From contig OZ026603.1 in the NCBI GenBank assembly GCA_964020085.1, forward strand, positions 10,162,426 to 10,226,425: a stretch of DNA of 64,000 nt, written 5' to 3'. Of the stretch, positions 20,926 through 33,900 are shown one piece after another. The notes beneath the pieces were generated by a model that made no database searches, was not told where the DNA came from, and saw only the letters and a program-made list of their open reading frames with translations. How positions within the stretch are numbered: the stretch's first letter is position 1; every line of letters starts with the position of its first letter. The translations under genes and the position numbers were made by a program. Source of the DNA: Micromussa lordhowensis. Its lineage: Eukaryota > Cnidaria > Anthozoa > Scleractinia > Lobophylliidae.

Positions 20926-23036
20926 TTAAAACTTAAATTTGTTCCCAGTCCTTTTAAGAGTCACTTCCGCCATGTCTCGTCAACATGTCACGTGTCGGTG
21001 ACTCAGCATTGCGAAAAAGGCCCAAAATAGCACGGGGCGTGAGAAAGGGTTATCACAAGGTGCCGCGTAGGCACGAGCTCAGAACGATACTCGCAGCTGT
21101 GTTCCATAGGTTTTGTGAGCCCTGGTTCCTTGGTTTAAGGTACACAGGATACAAAACGTATTTAAATTCTGTCTTTGTTTACGGTAGTTCATTGTAGGAA
21201 GTGCAATGTGCATGCTAACACGTTCGTCACTGGTTTTCTAGATTTTCAGAGACAAACAAACATTTAACAGCGCCAAACGAACGGACTCCGTTGCTGAAAT
21301 CCGATGCAATGGCTTCTGAAACGTATTTGGACAACAAGGTAAGGAGCAATACGCGATTTAATTTACTCAACTGTTTTACACATGAAAATAAATTCATTTG
21401 AGGAAGTTGAGACAAATCTGCTCTACTTTCCAATAGCGTTGCAATTTTTAAAACATTTTCGTGATCTAAGATGGCAGTCGGCACAACGTCCCTTCACTAA
21501 CGATTTATATTTCCACGATGATCGTTTGTTCTATTCATGCGTGACTAGTTTACGTACGCAATTAATTATTTTAAAACATCACATAAATGTCTTTCCTAAT
21601 CTGAGTTTCCCTTGAGATTCATGGCTATCTTTCGCCTGTCGATTGATATATAAAATTTTAAGATCGAATTCTTCTTCAAACGTTTGCATTCAGCTGAACA
21701 GACTTTTGATACGGACACAAATAGGTTCCCTCATTGGCGGCTTTTTCGCGCCCGCAAAATGAGAAGTATTCACGATAGATTTCTAGGTCACGCAATTTCT
21801 CAACGCCGGGAAAATTCCCTCGTTCTACTGAAGGAAACTGAAACTACACTTGGAAGTCTTGTTTGTAAAGTTGGTCGATATGTAGCTAGAAAATGTGGCG
21901 TTCAGATCTGTTTTTCTCGACTTTCAAATTCGCGGATACGAAATATGCCCAGGGATTAAACTTTTGGACCCGGCTGTAGTCTTCAGCAGGAAGTAAATTA
22001 AAATACTGTGGTACCTATTTCTATCACGTGTTGTATTCGCCTTTCAACAGGCGTTTCAAGTTCGTTTTTCTTTGCATTTCCTTGTATTCTCTGCTATGCT
22101 GTAAGAAGAAGGCAAAACTATAAAACACAAACAAATAAACTATAAATTTTTAAAATGGGCTAGTCACTTTGGCAATGACCGCGCCCCAAGCACAGTTTAA
22201 GGAGGAATTTTCAAATTTTTGGTCGTGGACTACCCCTAAAACAGAGAGCTCATTGAAGCTGGAACAGAATGTGCTTACGTGCAGAATTGTAGAATTGTTA
22301 TTGTCCTATACAAACAGAACCTTAAAAATTACTTGTAATCCACCTACTTCCGCTCAATCTACATCGATCATCCGTTGCGTTTACAACGAAAACTGTATTG
22401 TGGATGTCGAATTTATTAATATTTTACGCTGATGATTGCGTGTTCGAAATGCATTATACTCAAGCTTACAATATCACACAGTCTAAGTAACGAAAATACG
22501 CGGATACGGAAGTGTACTGTACATAGATTTTCATTGTACTGTATAAGGAGGGAAGGGAACTTGAAGAATTTTTCTTCAAGTCCATTCAAGCGCACATATT
22601 TGGCAAAATAGTACATAGTCGTTCATTTATGACTTTCTATGTCATCAGCCTTTAGCCAGTTAAAATTATGTCGCGTTTTCTCGCAAGGAAATCCTTACTC
22701 TGCCCTTGGGGTCCCTTGTTAGTATACTCAAAATTCCTGTATCACGTGATTGCAAATGCGACTTCGTACGTGATAAATATGGCGGATTCAGGCAGACAGG
22801 AAGAAGCCATTCTTTTCGTCGGTAAACTGTGTCTTTAACAATTATGATCTGAAAAATTCAATGTTAGTTTTGCCGCTTCGGCGGAATTTTCCCGAGAACT
22901 TGACAGCTGCGGGTCTGATCGCTGCGTTCCAGGAGTTTTATTGTCCACGATTCTGAGCAAAACGTGTTTGGGGAATTCTGGCCTGATTTAATAGTTTACG
23001 TACAGTCAGACATCACGAAAACAGTCGTTCTACACA
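20926..23036 (+). other. Putative promoter/5' region of the copper ATPase
   Basis: Contains two candidate coding first exons besides the one used below (21309-21338 and from 22779) and E-box palindromes CACGTG at 20989, 22025 and 22743. No other gene is supported. Confidence 0.35.
21309..21338 (+). CDS. Candidate alternative first exon of the copper ATPase
   Basis: ATGGCTTCTGAAACG... encodes MASETYLDNK and ends in a strong AAG|GTAAGG donor in phase 0, the phase needed by the exon at 29403. The frame is also open upstream to an AG at 21249. It could equally belong to another transcript. Confidence 0.25.
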
Positions 23037-24923
23037 ATGGATCCACAGGTGAAGTTGAATTTTAAGATTTAAATGGCAATTTGCATAGGCTTAAATAAAG
23101 TTACTACTACTACTTCTTCTACCACTACTGTACTACTAAGCTTATATGCTTTTGAAGTATTTTAGCGCATACATAAACTCGTATAATATATAGATTTAGG
23201 CCAGCCTAAAAGCGTAGCTCCTGGGCCGGGTTGTTCAGAGCCCGATCAAACTAGCCGAGGATAAAGTAGAATTTTGATTTGAGTTTTGTAACTTTGCGGT
23301 GAGATTTTCTGTATATTGTTTTTGTGTTTTGAATTTTATGAAAGCAAAATACGCAAAACAAAAGCAGTGAAAAAACTTTGTACAAAAGAAAAGGTTATAA
23401 TTCGGTTAAATTTTAATCCTGGGTTAGCGTTAACCGGCTTCCTACCAACCCTACGCTGTTTACAGCAAGTTAATCCTGTCATGAGCCCGCGATCTGATCG
23501 AAAAAAGCAGCACTTGGGCAGCGGTCAACTTTAAAAAAACACGTGACCTCGATGAGCCCTGAACTTGAGCCCGCGATATGGTCACGTGATACTGGTCAGC
23601 GGATTCCTTGTTTTGACAGGTGTCAATTGACTGCAACATGGATGTCCAAAGGACGCTTTAAACCAAGGGTACATGTGCTCTGTCAACCTACAAGGAAAGC
23701 CCGCGAAAACTGAAGCCTCGTTTTGGTTTACGTGTCAATTGTGGCCGCCATGTTGCGCGACTCCACCACCGTCGTCGTCGTCGTCGTCGTCGTCGTGCGT
23801 ACGCGCCCACGAGCAATACCGCTAGCCATGATACACATGAGAAAATCAGTTCATGGGTTCCCTTCAGTTTCCTAATATGGGTATGGGGCTCCGCTTGGCG
23901 GCCTTCGGCCGCCGGAGCTCCGCTATTAAGCTTATGTACTATTCACTGTACTAGCAGCGAGCGGTGACTTTAAATATTTTTAAAAGCTCACTTGAATCAT
24001 TTTGACCGTATCGAACTGCCATAATATTTTCATAGAGATCATTATTTGATCAAGAGTTGGCATTAACAAAGTTTACTGTGTAATTTGAATTAAATAGGTG
24101 CCAGTATACTAATAGGCTGATAGTTTTTAAGACTAACAAACAAAATTGTTTGAGTGCGATTTGAAGTCTGAAAGATTTTCGTCCATTTATTTACCCAAGT
24201 AGGTACTGAAGCATGCAAAGGCATGTTTCAGGACCTAATTAATTTGCATAATTTTATTGTTATATTCAAAAGTGTTAAGCAAGTGTGGGATACATTTATC
24301 TAGAAATGACTCCTGGAGGCCAGTACAAGGGTAGGGATCTTTCAGTTTGCCTGGTCCAAATGTGGAGAATAACCACAGTAACTGTAATTTGCATATAAGT
24401 CTTACAGATAAGTAGTAGTGATTGAACAGAGTTGCAGCGTTGTCGCTAAGCGCCGGCTGCTGGCAAAATTTGCTGGCTGAGATAGAGGTGATCACTGGCC
24501 AAGTTTCGGCAGGCGATCACTCAGTAAAGAACAACAAACAATTTTGAGGTTACACACCTGTACAGTCATTTGATGTCTGAACCATATCCATTATCGAACT
24601 GTCTAAATATACTCAATGAAAAGTTTGGAATAACTTCCTGACTACCTTGAGTATTGGCCCCACTATAACGAGTAAAGTAACTGAAAAAAAAACTTGTTTT
24701 AAGCACCTGTTTAGGATGTTCTCTTTCCGTGTACTGCATCTGCCACCTTGTACATGCAATGCTTGGAAGCCCCACATTCAAGGCATTGCAAAAGATTGGG
24801 GATGAAAATTTTGTTCTGGGTCTCTCGTGAAAAATGGTGACCAGCTCAATGAAAATCTTAGCTGGGAGACTATTTTCTTTGCTGAAACCCTGAGTACAAT
24901 TCAGTTAGTAATCACACAAGTGT

Positions 24924-24962
<39 letters not shown>

Positions 24963-27900
24963 ATGTACAATGCAAGGTCCAATTACTAACTAATCATATC
25001 TTTAACAAATTTTGGAATAAAAATGTTTTTCGAGAACTTCGTTGGAGTGAAAACATAGGTTGCCCTTTTCATAAGTTTTGAAAACTGTAGCAAACAGTGC
25101 AAAGGAAACCATTATAGTTCGCATAATTGACGTGCAAATCCGAGGGGTATCTTATAGGTATCCAGTTACAAAAAGTTCAAATTGGATACCTGTAATTGGA
25201 CACCCATGTGATTGCACACTGATTACGTAGCAAATAGGCCTGGGCATGGAGAACCAATCACGATCAAGAATTTGGTTATAGATATTAATTGACAACTTCC
25301 CCAGTGGAGCTCAGGGCCAGTGGAAACAAACTGTAATGAAACAAATGAACATAGCATAGTTAAAAATGCTAACTGGCTAGAGGCAGGTAAGATGGTTATT
25401 TACAGGTGTTGTGAGGATCGGGATCAGTAAGAACAACACCAGCTGGGACTTCAACCTGTGACATCGAGATTTCAAATCTTGTGTTATAACAACCTGTTAC
25501 AGCACTTGTATCACAGACATCCAAGTATTGTAATTATTACTAACAGTGTATTTGCACTTTTGCACAATGATAATTTCATGTTCTTACATCTGTCTCTGTA
25601 GTTAAAATGTAAGATCTTCACCAGCTACTGAGTCACTATCATGTGGGTATATTATGAATACACAGTGTGGGCTGTCCTCATCTGGCTTGCTGAGCTATTG
25701 GTAGAACACTGCACCATGTTCAAATCTTGTTCGAGCCTGAATTTGTTCAGGCATTATTCTTAGAACTGCTTATTTAAGTTGTGTAACTAGCTGCAGTGAA
25801 CATAATTTCATGTTTTTGCATCTTTCTCCACAGTTCAAATTTAAGATCCTTCATAGATCTGTAAGTGTGGCACTTTTCTGCACTTGGGTGACAAAACTGC
25901 ACTTAATGAATCAAAATTGCATATACATGTATGGTATGCCCTTTACTGACCTGTTATAGCTTTACACAAGATGCTGTGTATACTAAGTCTTGTATAAAAA
26001 TCTCAGTCAAGTAATTTAAAGCTTACTTGCATCTAATCTGTCTGTCTCTTGGATGTTCAAGATTCTGTTCTGCCTGCTACCCTCTGTCCACATATTTCAA
26101 GGCTAGACGGACTTCTATGTTCAATTCGTGTCTAGTCATCTTTATTGTCAAGGTGTAGCTTAACTATCAATGTACATGTATGTACACTATGTACCTGTAG
26201 GTCTTCTGTGCAGATTTGAAAAAGTTTGAAACCAAGCTGACCTGCAGATATCAGAAAAGATAACATACAGGATAACATTGTAGACTGCAGATGTATGTTA
26301 GGATCATCAACGAGTTTGGAAACAGGTCAAGGTTTTGGTTTATTACAAAAAGATACAGTGTTGCATGTGAAAGCAGTGAACAGTTGGAGAACTCACTGGT
26401 TTTTTAATTAGAAAAATATGTTTAGCATCAAGATCGAGGAAGTTCTGTTAAGGGGATTAAATGCATGTCTGTTATCTGAATTCCAAACCTTTTTGTGTTG
26501 TAATCTCTGAAGGGCTTTAATTGCCGCAAGTGGTGTGAGTTGTTCATCGTCATTTTATCAGCCTCAATGTCATTGTTTCAATTCAGTGCCATTCCGTTTG
26601 TCTGAAATTTACCCTAAGAGAGCGTCAGTGAGAAATATGAGAAAATGTTTCACTTTTTAATACATGCTTTTCATTGAACATTTCTGATCAACATTCACAT
26701 GAAGATATGAATTACTACATGTTAAAAATAATGTCATTTATCAATGAGACCTACAGTGAGTCTGTTCTTTTCCATGTAGCCATTGTAACCTCTTTAATTA
26801 AACTGTTTTTCTTTGAAGAATTCAATATTTTTTAACTTTGCTTTTTAAAAAATCCAGTCATTTGCATATTAAATAATTTTGCTTTCTTACTAATATTGTT
26901 GTTTTATCAATCAATTTTTTCCTCTCACTTATCCAACAGTGAACATATTATTGGAAGTGACTCTTAAACACAATTTAATTAGAAGGCAATTTATCATTTT
27001 GGTAATATTCCCCTCTTTGATTTCAACACCCTCAAGATACTTTGCAGTGTTGTATTTACCACATGATATCGTCTGTTACAAGATGCTTGTGTTGATATAT
27101 TTTTATGAAAAGTCTCTGGAAAGAACAACATATAAAAAAATATACGATCCTATTGGCCTTCTTTTTGGCTTGTTTCAATACAGCTGACAGCTTCTCATGC
27201 CAGGTGTTGAAATGCATATTTTATTCCTAATTACCATTCATTCAAGAGGGCGACATTTGACAAAGGCCAAAAGCCAATATTTACTTTTTGCCAGGCTGTC
27301 ACAAAAAATACATGTCAAGATACTGTCCTTTTGTAGTTCTTTTGACTGAGTGGGTGAAAAGGAAGCAAGGTAAAAATATTCTAAGTTTTTTTTTCACTGT
27401 ACTCAGAGAATTAAGTCTTCAGAGCCTTCCTAAAGATTTTGGGAGAATCTCCTTTATTAATTTTAAAAATGTTGCTTCTAAAATATTTATTGAAGTGCCT
27501 GTTTAATTTGACTCTCAGAATGGCTTTAGTTTAAAATGTTCCTTGTTTTAGTTTCAGATGATTGAAGGTGCCGGTATCTTATAAAATGTATTAAATACAG
27601 GCATAAAGATTAATTTTTGTCTTACAGTAAACTGCCTGTAATACTAGATATTTTGAATTATATATTAATCTTGTCTTTATTACCAAACATTACTTCATAT
27701 CCAATGCAGTATAAGGGGAAAAATTAGCACAATTGGCTATTAGTTGTTTCCCATAGTGTGGTCTGGGTTTGATTCTGGCCATACAAGTTGAGTTTTTTTG
27801 TGTACTTTGGTTTTTCTTGCCCAAAACCTTACAAGTGTAACACATGTTTTTAAATCCAATTTAATCAGTACACCCACATGAAAACCAGCCACCACAATAC

Positions 27901-30900
27901 TCATCATGTAGCTTTCATTTGTATACAGCAGCTACAGTAACTGCACTATACATGGTTTGTAAGGTCCAGTTGATCCAAAAAAAATTCAGCTAGATCATAA
28001 TTTAGGGATGGTTTTCATTTGTATCTAACTTTGCATCAGAACTGAAATGCAAAGTCAACATAAAAGTCTTGAAACACGTGTACAAATTCCTCTTCAAACA
28101 TGTAAGGATGAAACATTGCCTCTCCAGTGTTGTTTCTTTTGATTGCAAGAAGTATTTTGTAGTGAACTGTAGTGACCCTTGTGCTCTCCAAGCAGTCTCA
28201 GAATCTATCTGATACAAATGTATACTGTATGTGAAAACCAGCTGTTAGTGTTGAAGACAAGACAGGGCAAAATTCAAAATCATGTACAATGATCTACATG
28301 TTTTATTTTCATGTGATAGATTTCAGGTAATAAAAATACAGTGCTAGTCATGAAAGAAGGTTTAAAAGATATATTCCTGGATGGGATCAAATTTTCATAT
28401 CAAATCACAGGTTGATTGTTACTTTTGAAGTATTTTTATATTTAATTTTTCCCCTCAAAAATTAAGCATGTCTGTACTTGAACAGTCTCTGTTTTTACCT
28501 AACAGAAGAAAAAAGTGTCTACTTAAAAAGTGTCAAATTACCTACATACATGTATTGAATAAAAATATTCAGAGCTCCTGTCACTAAGGTCTTTAGGAGT
28601 CTAGGTTTTTACAGTCAGGGGATTTAAGAATTTAACTTCAGTTACATGTAGTATACTAAAGTTTCTAGATAGTGTTAAATAAAGATACATGATAAATGTT
28701 TTTTATTGATGCTCTCTAAAATTTTGTGAAAGAACATTTTGGGATCATGGTGTGCAATGACAAAACTTTATGTATCGCTACATGTATCTGTTGCAGGTCA
28801 AAATGAAATTCAGTTTAAAATGATTTTAACCTAGTTTGATTCTCAATTTCCTTTGTCTTCTAGCCCTAATTATTGATGATCCACGAATAATTGGGGTTAA
28901 GAGACAAAAGAAAATCATTTTAACCTGAATTTCATTCTGACCTGCAACATATCCTTTGGCTGTCTCAGCCTTGCTTTGGTTGCTCAAGTAGAATTGTACA
29001 CTACAGTACTTAATATTTTGGATTCTAGTGGCCTAAAATATAAAACTCTTCAAATTGTAATGTGCAAAGAAAACAAGTTGTTTGCCAGTTTGTCAACTGG
29101 ACAAGCTGGACTAGCATGTTTTAGCCTGAAAGGCTTCTGCATTGCCTTTTCATTATCTGTCAGTAATTTAATATACAGAGCTCTACCTCTAAGTGTTACT
29201 TTGCCTTATGCGCCCAAGGACATGAAGAGGATTGAGAGACTATGGTGAGAGTGAAAGTGTTAGCATTAGGAAAGTGATGGATCAAGTCTGTAGCCCTCCA
29301 GAAATATCCACTTTATGGCCCTAGGCTGCTGGAAAGACCTTTCTTTTTACTCTGAGAAGTCTTGACATAGTGATAATAAATTTTTCTTTTTGTTTTCAAC
29401 AGGTTGCTATAAAAGGTAAAGGAGGTGCAGTGTCCTTCCCTGATGAAGGTGAAGATATCTCCAAGCTTAACGAGGATGAGCTGAGAGTTGTGTACATTGG
29501 TATAGAAGGGATGCACTGCAAATCCTGTGTAAAAAACATTGAAGGGAATATTTCTACACTAAGTGGAGTGAAGAAAATTGAAGTATCACTGGAGGAAAAG
29601 GAAGGAAAAATTACGTACTCACCGAGGCATACAACTGGAAAGGTGTTGGAAAAAGCCATTGGAGAAATGGGCTTCGAAGCATCGATGAAGCGAATTGTTG
29701 ATGTTTTGACACAGAATGAACTGGCTTTATCAGAGGACAGGATAGCTGACAATAAAGAGGCTGAAAGTCTTGAAAATTGCCTCAAGAATAGCAGTGAGGT
29801 GAAGATATCCGTGAAAGGAATGACGTGCCAGTCCTGCGTCAGAACCATTGAGCAGGGTCTGTCCAAGCAGCCTGGTGTACAAGCTGTGAAAGTGTCACTT
29901 AAGAATGAGGAAGCAGCAATTACGTATGACCCATCATTAACTGATCTGGGTACGCTAAGAGAAGCTATTGAAGACATGGGCTTTGATGCCTCCTTGTCAT
30001 CTCCTTCAGCCTCCCCTACCCCGACAAATGATATCCAGATGGTCATGATTAATGTGGATGGAATGACATGCAATTTATGTGTCCAGAGTATTGAGAAGAG
30101 CATTTCTAAACTTGGAGGTGTGCAGTCGATTTCAGTGTCATTGACGGGAAAGACAGCTCAAGTTCATTATTCACCTGAAAAAGTGACGGCCGAACAGTTG
30201 AGAGAATCCATTGAAGAGATGGGATTTGATGCGCGCTTGATAGGAGATGACATCTGCAATGTAAACAAGGATGTACGTACTGCGATGATAAGCGTAGAAG
30301 GAATGACTTGTATGTCTTGTGTAAAAACAATAGAAGGAAAAATGTCCAGCAAGCCTGGTGTACAAAGCATCAAAGTTTCCCTCAAAGATAAACGCGCTGC
30401 CATAGAATATGACGATGCAGTGACAACTCCAGAAGATTTACGTGCTGGAATAGAAGACATGGGATTTGATGCATCATTCCCTGAAGGTAATTAAACCTAG
30501 CTCATTGCCTATATTTTCTATTAAAAAGCTTATTTCCCTCAAGCTTAGCAAACTAGTAAACATTGAATCTTGGAAAACGTATACAGGTAAAGAGCAAATT
30601 ATTGTAGAACAAATTAATGAGCTAATAAAATTAACAACATTCCAAACTTATTTCAAAAATAAACTTTCTTTTCATACAATAGATCTAAATGTACATGTAC
30701 TTATATTCACTTAATATGTGCTTTATGAAAAGAAAGACTTCTAGTAAAAATTTATAATTCAATTGAATTTTTGTAAGTGAAAAAAAATAAACTGAGATAG
30801 TAAGGAATTTTTTCTCAAAATTGACTAATTTAGAGCTCTCCATTTCTTTTCAAGAGTCATTTTGGCATAGATCTGGGTATTGTTAATTGTTGGTTGTCAG

Positions 30901-33900
30901 ATTTTTGGTACCTGTTCAAGTCAAGCATAAAGGAGACTTGTACTCATAGACCATAGGAGCTGATTAAATTACCTGTGATTTACAAGCAACGGTTGACTTA
31001 GGATTAATATTTATAAACTACAAGACATAAAAAAAACACTGTTGCTCTTATAATAATGTACTGTACTGTCGTATAAAAAGGAACAGAACAGAATCTTTTA
31101 CCCTGAATGACTGATCCTTAGAGAATGTGTTGAACACTGGGTTGATCACAAAGTTATTTTAATGGCAACAGGATTTGTCGTGTTTATGGTCAACCAGGTA
31201 ACAATTCAGTCTTGTTGAGATACACTTTGTAAAGCAAAGCAAGTTATTGATTTTCTGGTAATAGATAAGTGTAAACATGTGGTATGTACATGTAATTCAC
31301 AGTTCAAATTAAGGTTCCCTTACATGTGCTTGGAAAATAATCATTCATTGTTACATGTATTTATTATCTACACATGGGGAGTTAGGTTGTGGGGATTTGT
31401 TGACCAGTACATGTATTCATTATGGTAATGGAGACATGAGATTTGCATTTATAAGACACCACATTAAGTACAATAATTGAGATTTGAGGAGATGTACTGC
31501 ACTGTAAGTCCTACTAGTGGAGAATTTCACCAGCTGACATTTCACTAGAAACTAAAGACTAGAGGATAATGTTGAAGGTGTAATTGAGCTGGTCTTGACA
31601 ATGAGTATATGCTTAATTTTTTTGTACATCTGAATCCTTGAATTTGACCAAACCTTTTCATGGAGAGACACTGAAGTGCCAAAGTACAACTATCCTAGAA
31701 TAAGCAAGCTACTGTAACATGATAGTTATTGATGCTGCCTGATATAGATGAAATGTTCTTTTTGTCATGAGCATGGGACAGAGAAAGTATTAATCACTGA
31801 CAGGATTTGAAGTCATTGCAGCACCTCTCTTATACCCCATGCAAGGGGTGGGTGGGGCAGCAGCGGGGTGCACTCTACAGCTAGTCACTACAGTTTAATT
31901 ACAGTGAGGCTCACGATGAGCTGTATACTGCTAGGATCAGCAATGTTGAAAGCATCATGTGTAATATTAATAATGAAAGAAAGGTGGTAAACTTTCAGGT
32001 CGATGATTAAGGACAAACAAAATGTTGTTAAGTTTCCAGAAGGTAGTTAATTAAGCTATCCTGCTATATTTAATAATTTTGTCATTAGATGTCGAGGCAT
32101 CAAATAAGGAGGAGGGTGCCGTGGCAGTGGAGCACAACTCGGCAGGTGATTGGCAGGTGACCTTCAGCAAAAACTGTGACGTCCCAAGCAGCATGGAGTT
32201 GACAGGTGGTGAAGACATGGACAAGATCTACCTACACATTACTGGCATGACATGTGCATCATGTGTAGGAAGCATTGAAAAAGGCCTCATGAAGAAAAAG
32301 GGTAAGCTACCTATTATAATTATACCGGGTTATAATTGGTTAATGGCAAATTTAATGCTGGGGGTAACCCTGTGGTAGACCAGTATCCCATTGAGGGGGG
32401 AGGGGGGGGGGTAGAAATACTCCTAGTTGCTTCATGCAACAGAAACTAAATTTAAGTGCCAGCCTGATGGTCCACTTGGCTCTTATACAGACTTTACCTT
32501 CACCTTTAATATGCTTTTGGTATGCTTTGGAAGTTAATCAAGTAAGTCTAGTTGAGCCATGGTTTGTATTTTGGCGAGATGAAGTCGAGCCAAAACTCCC
32601 ACAGTACTGTAACTGTGTCTACTGACGGCATTACTGTTTGGTGTTTTTACATTAATATGTATAATCGACACCTCCCTTCAGTTGCCACTTTTCTTTTCTC
32701 TGGGTTGGTATCTACACAGAGGTTTAACTTAAGCACTTAGGCACTGCATCTGTCACTTTACCAGGACAAGAGTTTGTCTTTATTTTCTGCATTTAGATTA
32801 ATGATTTAATCGAACTCTTTATTTTTTATCTTTCCTCCAGGAATAAAATCTGTCCTTGTTGGCCTGCTAGCACAGAAAGCAGAAATCAAATTTGACAAGA
32901 AAAGGATCACAGCAGATGAAATAGTTTGCCATGTGAAGGAATTGGGATATGGCTGTGATTTGATGGATCAAGCTGGTCAAGGAGAAGGCACAGTTGACTT
33001 AATTGTGAGTTCCCCTACCCTCTACCTCTTTGTAAGCTTACTGTAAAAGCAAGAGCCATCAGGTACACTGTACAGCATAGTAAATGGTACCATACGCAAG
33101 CTAAATAGATTTTGTTTAAATGGTTGCACACTACATACAGGGTTTCATCTACAGCCATCAAAGTTAGAATTCAGTTGTACAGCATTACAAAGAAAGAAAG
33201 AAAAAGACAAAAACAAAACAAAATTTAAAAAACAAACAACATAAAAACAGTACTGCAGGTGGATTTAATCCAAAGACTTGCTGTAAACCTAATTTATATA
33301 TGTTCTGTCAATTTAACTATGGTGTAGGAGGTGTGAATAATAAATATCTGAATTAAATCATTTTTGTTTGCATTTTATTTTCAGATAACAGGCATGACAT
33401 GTTCATCCTGTGTGCATTTGATAGAATCTAACATCAGCAAGAGACCGGGAATACTGAAAGCATCAGTTGCCTTGGCAACAAGCAGTGGGCGATTTGTGTT
33501 TGATGCAGAAGCGACAGGTCCTCGGGACATCATAGAGGCAATTGAGTCACTGGGTTTTGGAGCATCGCTGGACACTAATGACAAGAAAAAGGACAGGATA
33601 GATCACTCAAAGGAAATAAGCAAGTAAGAGGGCTGGAATTAAAAGCATTTCACAATAGTTGCATAATAAATCAAAGCCACCTTGTACAGCGTAATAAACA
33701 GTACCATGTGCAAGTACAGCTGTGCTGCTCAATAGCTTTTGTTTGAATGGTCAGTCACTAGGGTTTCATCTACAGCCATTTAAGTTAGAATCGCATAATT
33801 GAATAAAATCTTGCATTCTGATTGGTTTACGAAGCGAGGGATTTAGCGTGGAATTGCGAGTTGAAAATGAGGCTAAGTGATATTGTTTCGCATCTACATA

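Noticed and set aside
23881..23935. GGCGGCC-TTC-GGCCGCC hairpin
   Set aside because: Short GC palindrome in an intron; terminator-like shape has no meaning here and no second copy was found.
29396..30103. 235-codon minus-strand open frame
   Set aside because: Antisense shadow of the large ATPase exon; low-complexity product and no start or splice logic.
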